A stretch of DNA of 5,058 nt from a bacterium (GTDB lineage: Bacteria; Bacillota_I; Bacilli_A; Acholeplasmatales; JAEDCM01): contig JAILIR010000080.1 of the NCBI GenBank assembly GCA_024695185.1, forward strand, positions 1 to 5,058, read 5' to 3'. The notes below the pieces were generated by a model. The model ran no database searches and was not told the DNA's origin. It was given only the letters and a program-made list of their open reading frames with translations. Numbering within the stretch: the stretch's first letter is position 1; each line of letters starts with the position of its first letter. Positions 4,998 to 5,058 of the stretch are shown here, piece by piece. The translations under genes were made by a program, and so were the position numbers.

Positions 4998-5058
4998 GTG
5001 CTAATTTTAGGATAATCGCATTACTATGCAATTATCCTAAAATTAGCACAAAAAAAGA
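4989..5058. repeat. 70-nt near-perfect palindrome at the window edge
   Basis: Bases 4989-5016 are the exact reverse complement of 5031-5058 (28 bp with no mismatch). Inside, after one C/A mismatch (5017/5030), GCAT (5018-5021) pairs with ATGC (5026-5029), leaving a four-base loop. Each arm has a seven-base T- or A-run at its outer end, so the order is T-run, stem, A-run. This is the reverse of a bidirectional terminator on both strands. It may continue past the window edge. It could be a small inverted-repeat element, a junction between convergent genes, or an assembly artefact if the contig ends here. Confidence 0.85.

Noticed and set aside
4822..5031. 69-codon reverse-strand ORF overlapping the end of nfo
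   Set aside because: It lies almost wholly antisense to the well-conserved nfo C-terminus, ends in the palindrome region, has no ribosome-binding site and shows no recognisable protein features.
1..5058. Alternative genetic code with TGA as tryptophan
   Set aside because: Tryptophan residues are encoded by TGG and no in-frame TGA occurs. The lack of TGA stops among six genes is too small a sample to interpret.

Overview
The window comes from a strongly A+T-rich Gram-positive-type bacterium. It has Shine-Dalgarno sites close to AAGGAGG, sigma-A-type promoters and short U-tailed terminators. The cshB-nfo gene pair, which I recall as adjacent in Bacillus subtilis (yqfR-yqfS), points to Bacillota/Bacilli. 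Short intergenic gaps and low GC suit an uncultured gut lineage near Erysipelotrichia or the Mycoplasmatota-related Bacilli; that placement is inference. Tryptophan is encoded by TGG, there is no in-frame TGA, and the six visible stops are TAA or TAG, so the standard bacterial code fits.

Left part (1-1250): the window opens inside a gene whose C-terminus looks like the SPASM auxiliary-cluster region of a peptide-modifying radical SAM enzyme. Its stop overlaps by one base the start of a 331-aa membrane protein with a signal peptide, an extracellular domain, one membrane segment and a cytoplasmic tail. The tail is rich in Tyr/Arg and then Gly/Ser/His, and carries five consecutive Cys-Ala dipeptides followed by a Gly-rich segment with one more Cys. 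The likely reading is a modification enzyme plus its membrane-anchored, Cys-rich substrate, a RiPP-like pairing. This is the most interesting part of the window. Two back-to-back intrinsic terminators close the unit.

Middle (1251-1750): a near-consensus extended -10 promoter overlaps direct and inverted repeats. It is followed by about 270 nt of non-coding, hairpin-rich leader and then a 54-aa ribbon-helix-helix (Arc-like) DNA-binding protein with a short terminator. This looks like a self-contained, probably autoregulated unit.

Right part (1751-5058): a second good promoter drives a three-gene operon: an unrecognised 334-aa helical protein, a DEAD-box RNA helicase (CshB-like) and endonuclease IV (Nfo, all nine metal ligands present). 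A strong hairpin sits directly before the nfo ribosome-binding site. The operon ends in a terminator whose stem lies inside the last nfo codons. Its T-run is shared with a 70-nt near-perfect palindrome that runs to the window edge and has the wrong polarity (T-run, stem, A-run) to be a terminator itself.
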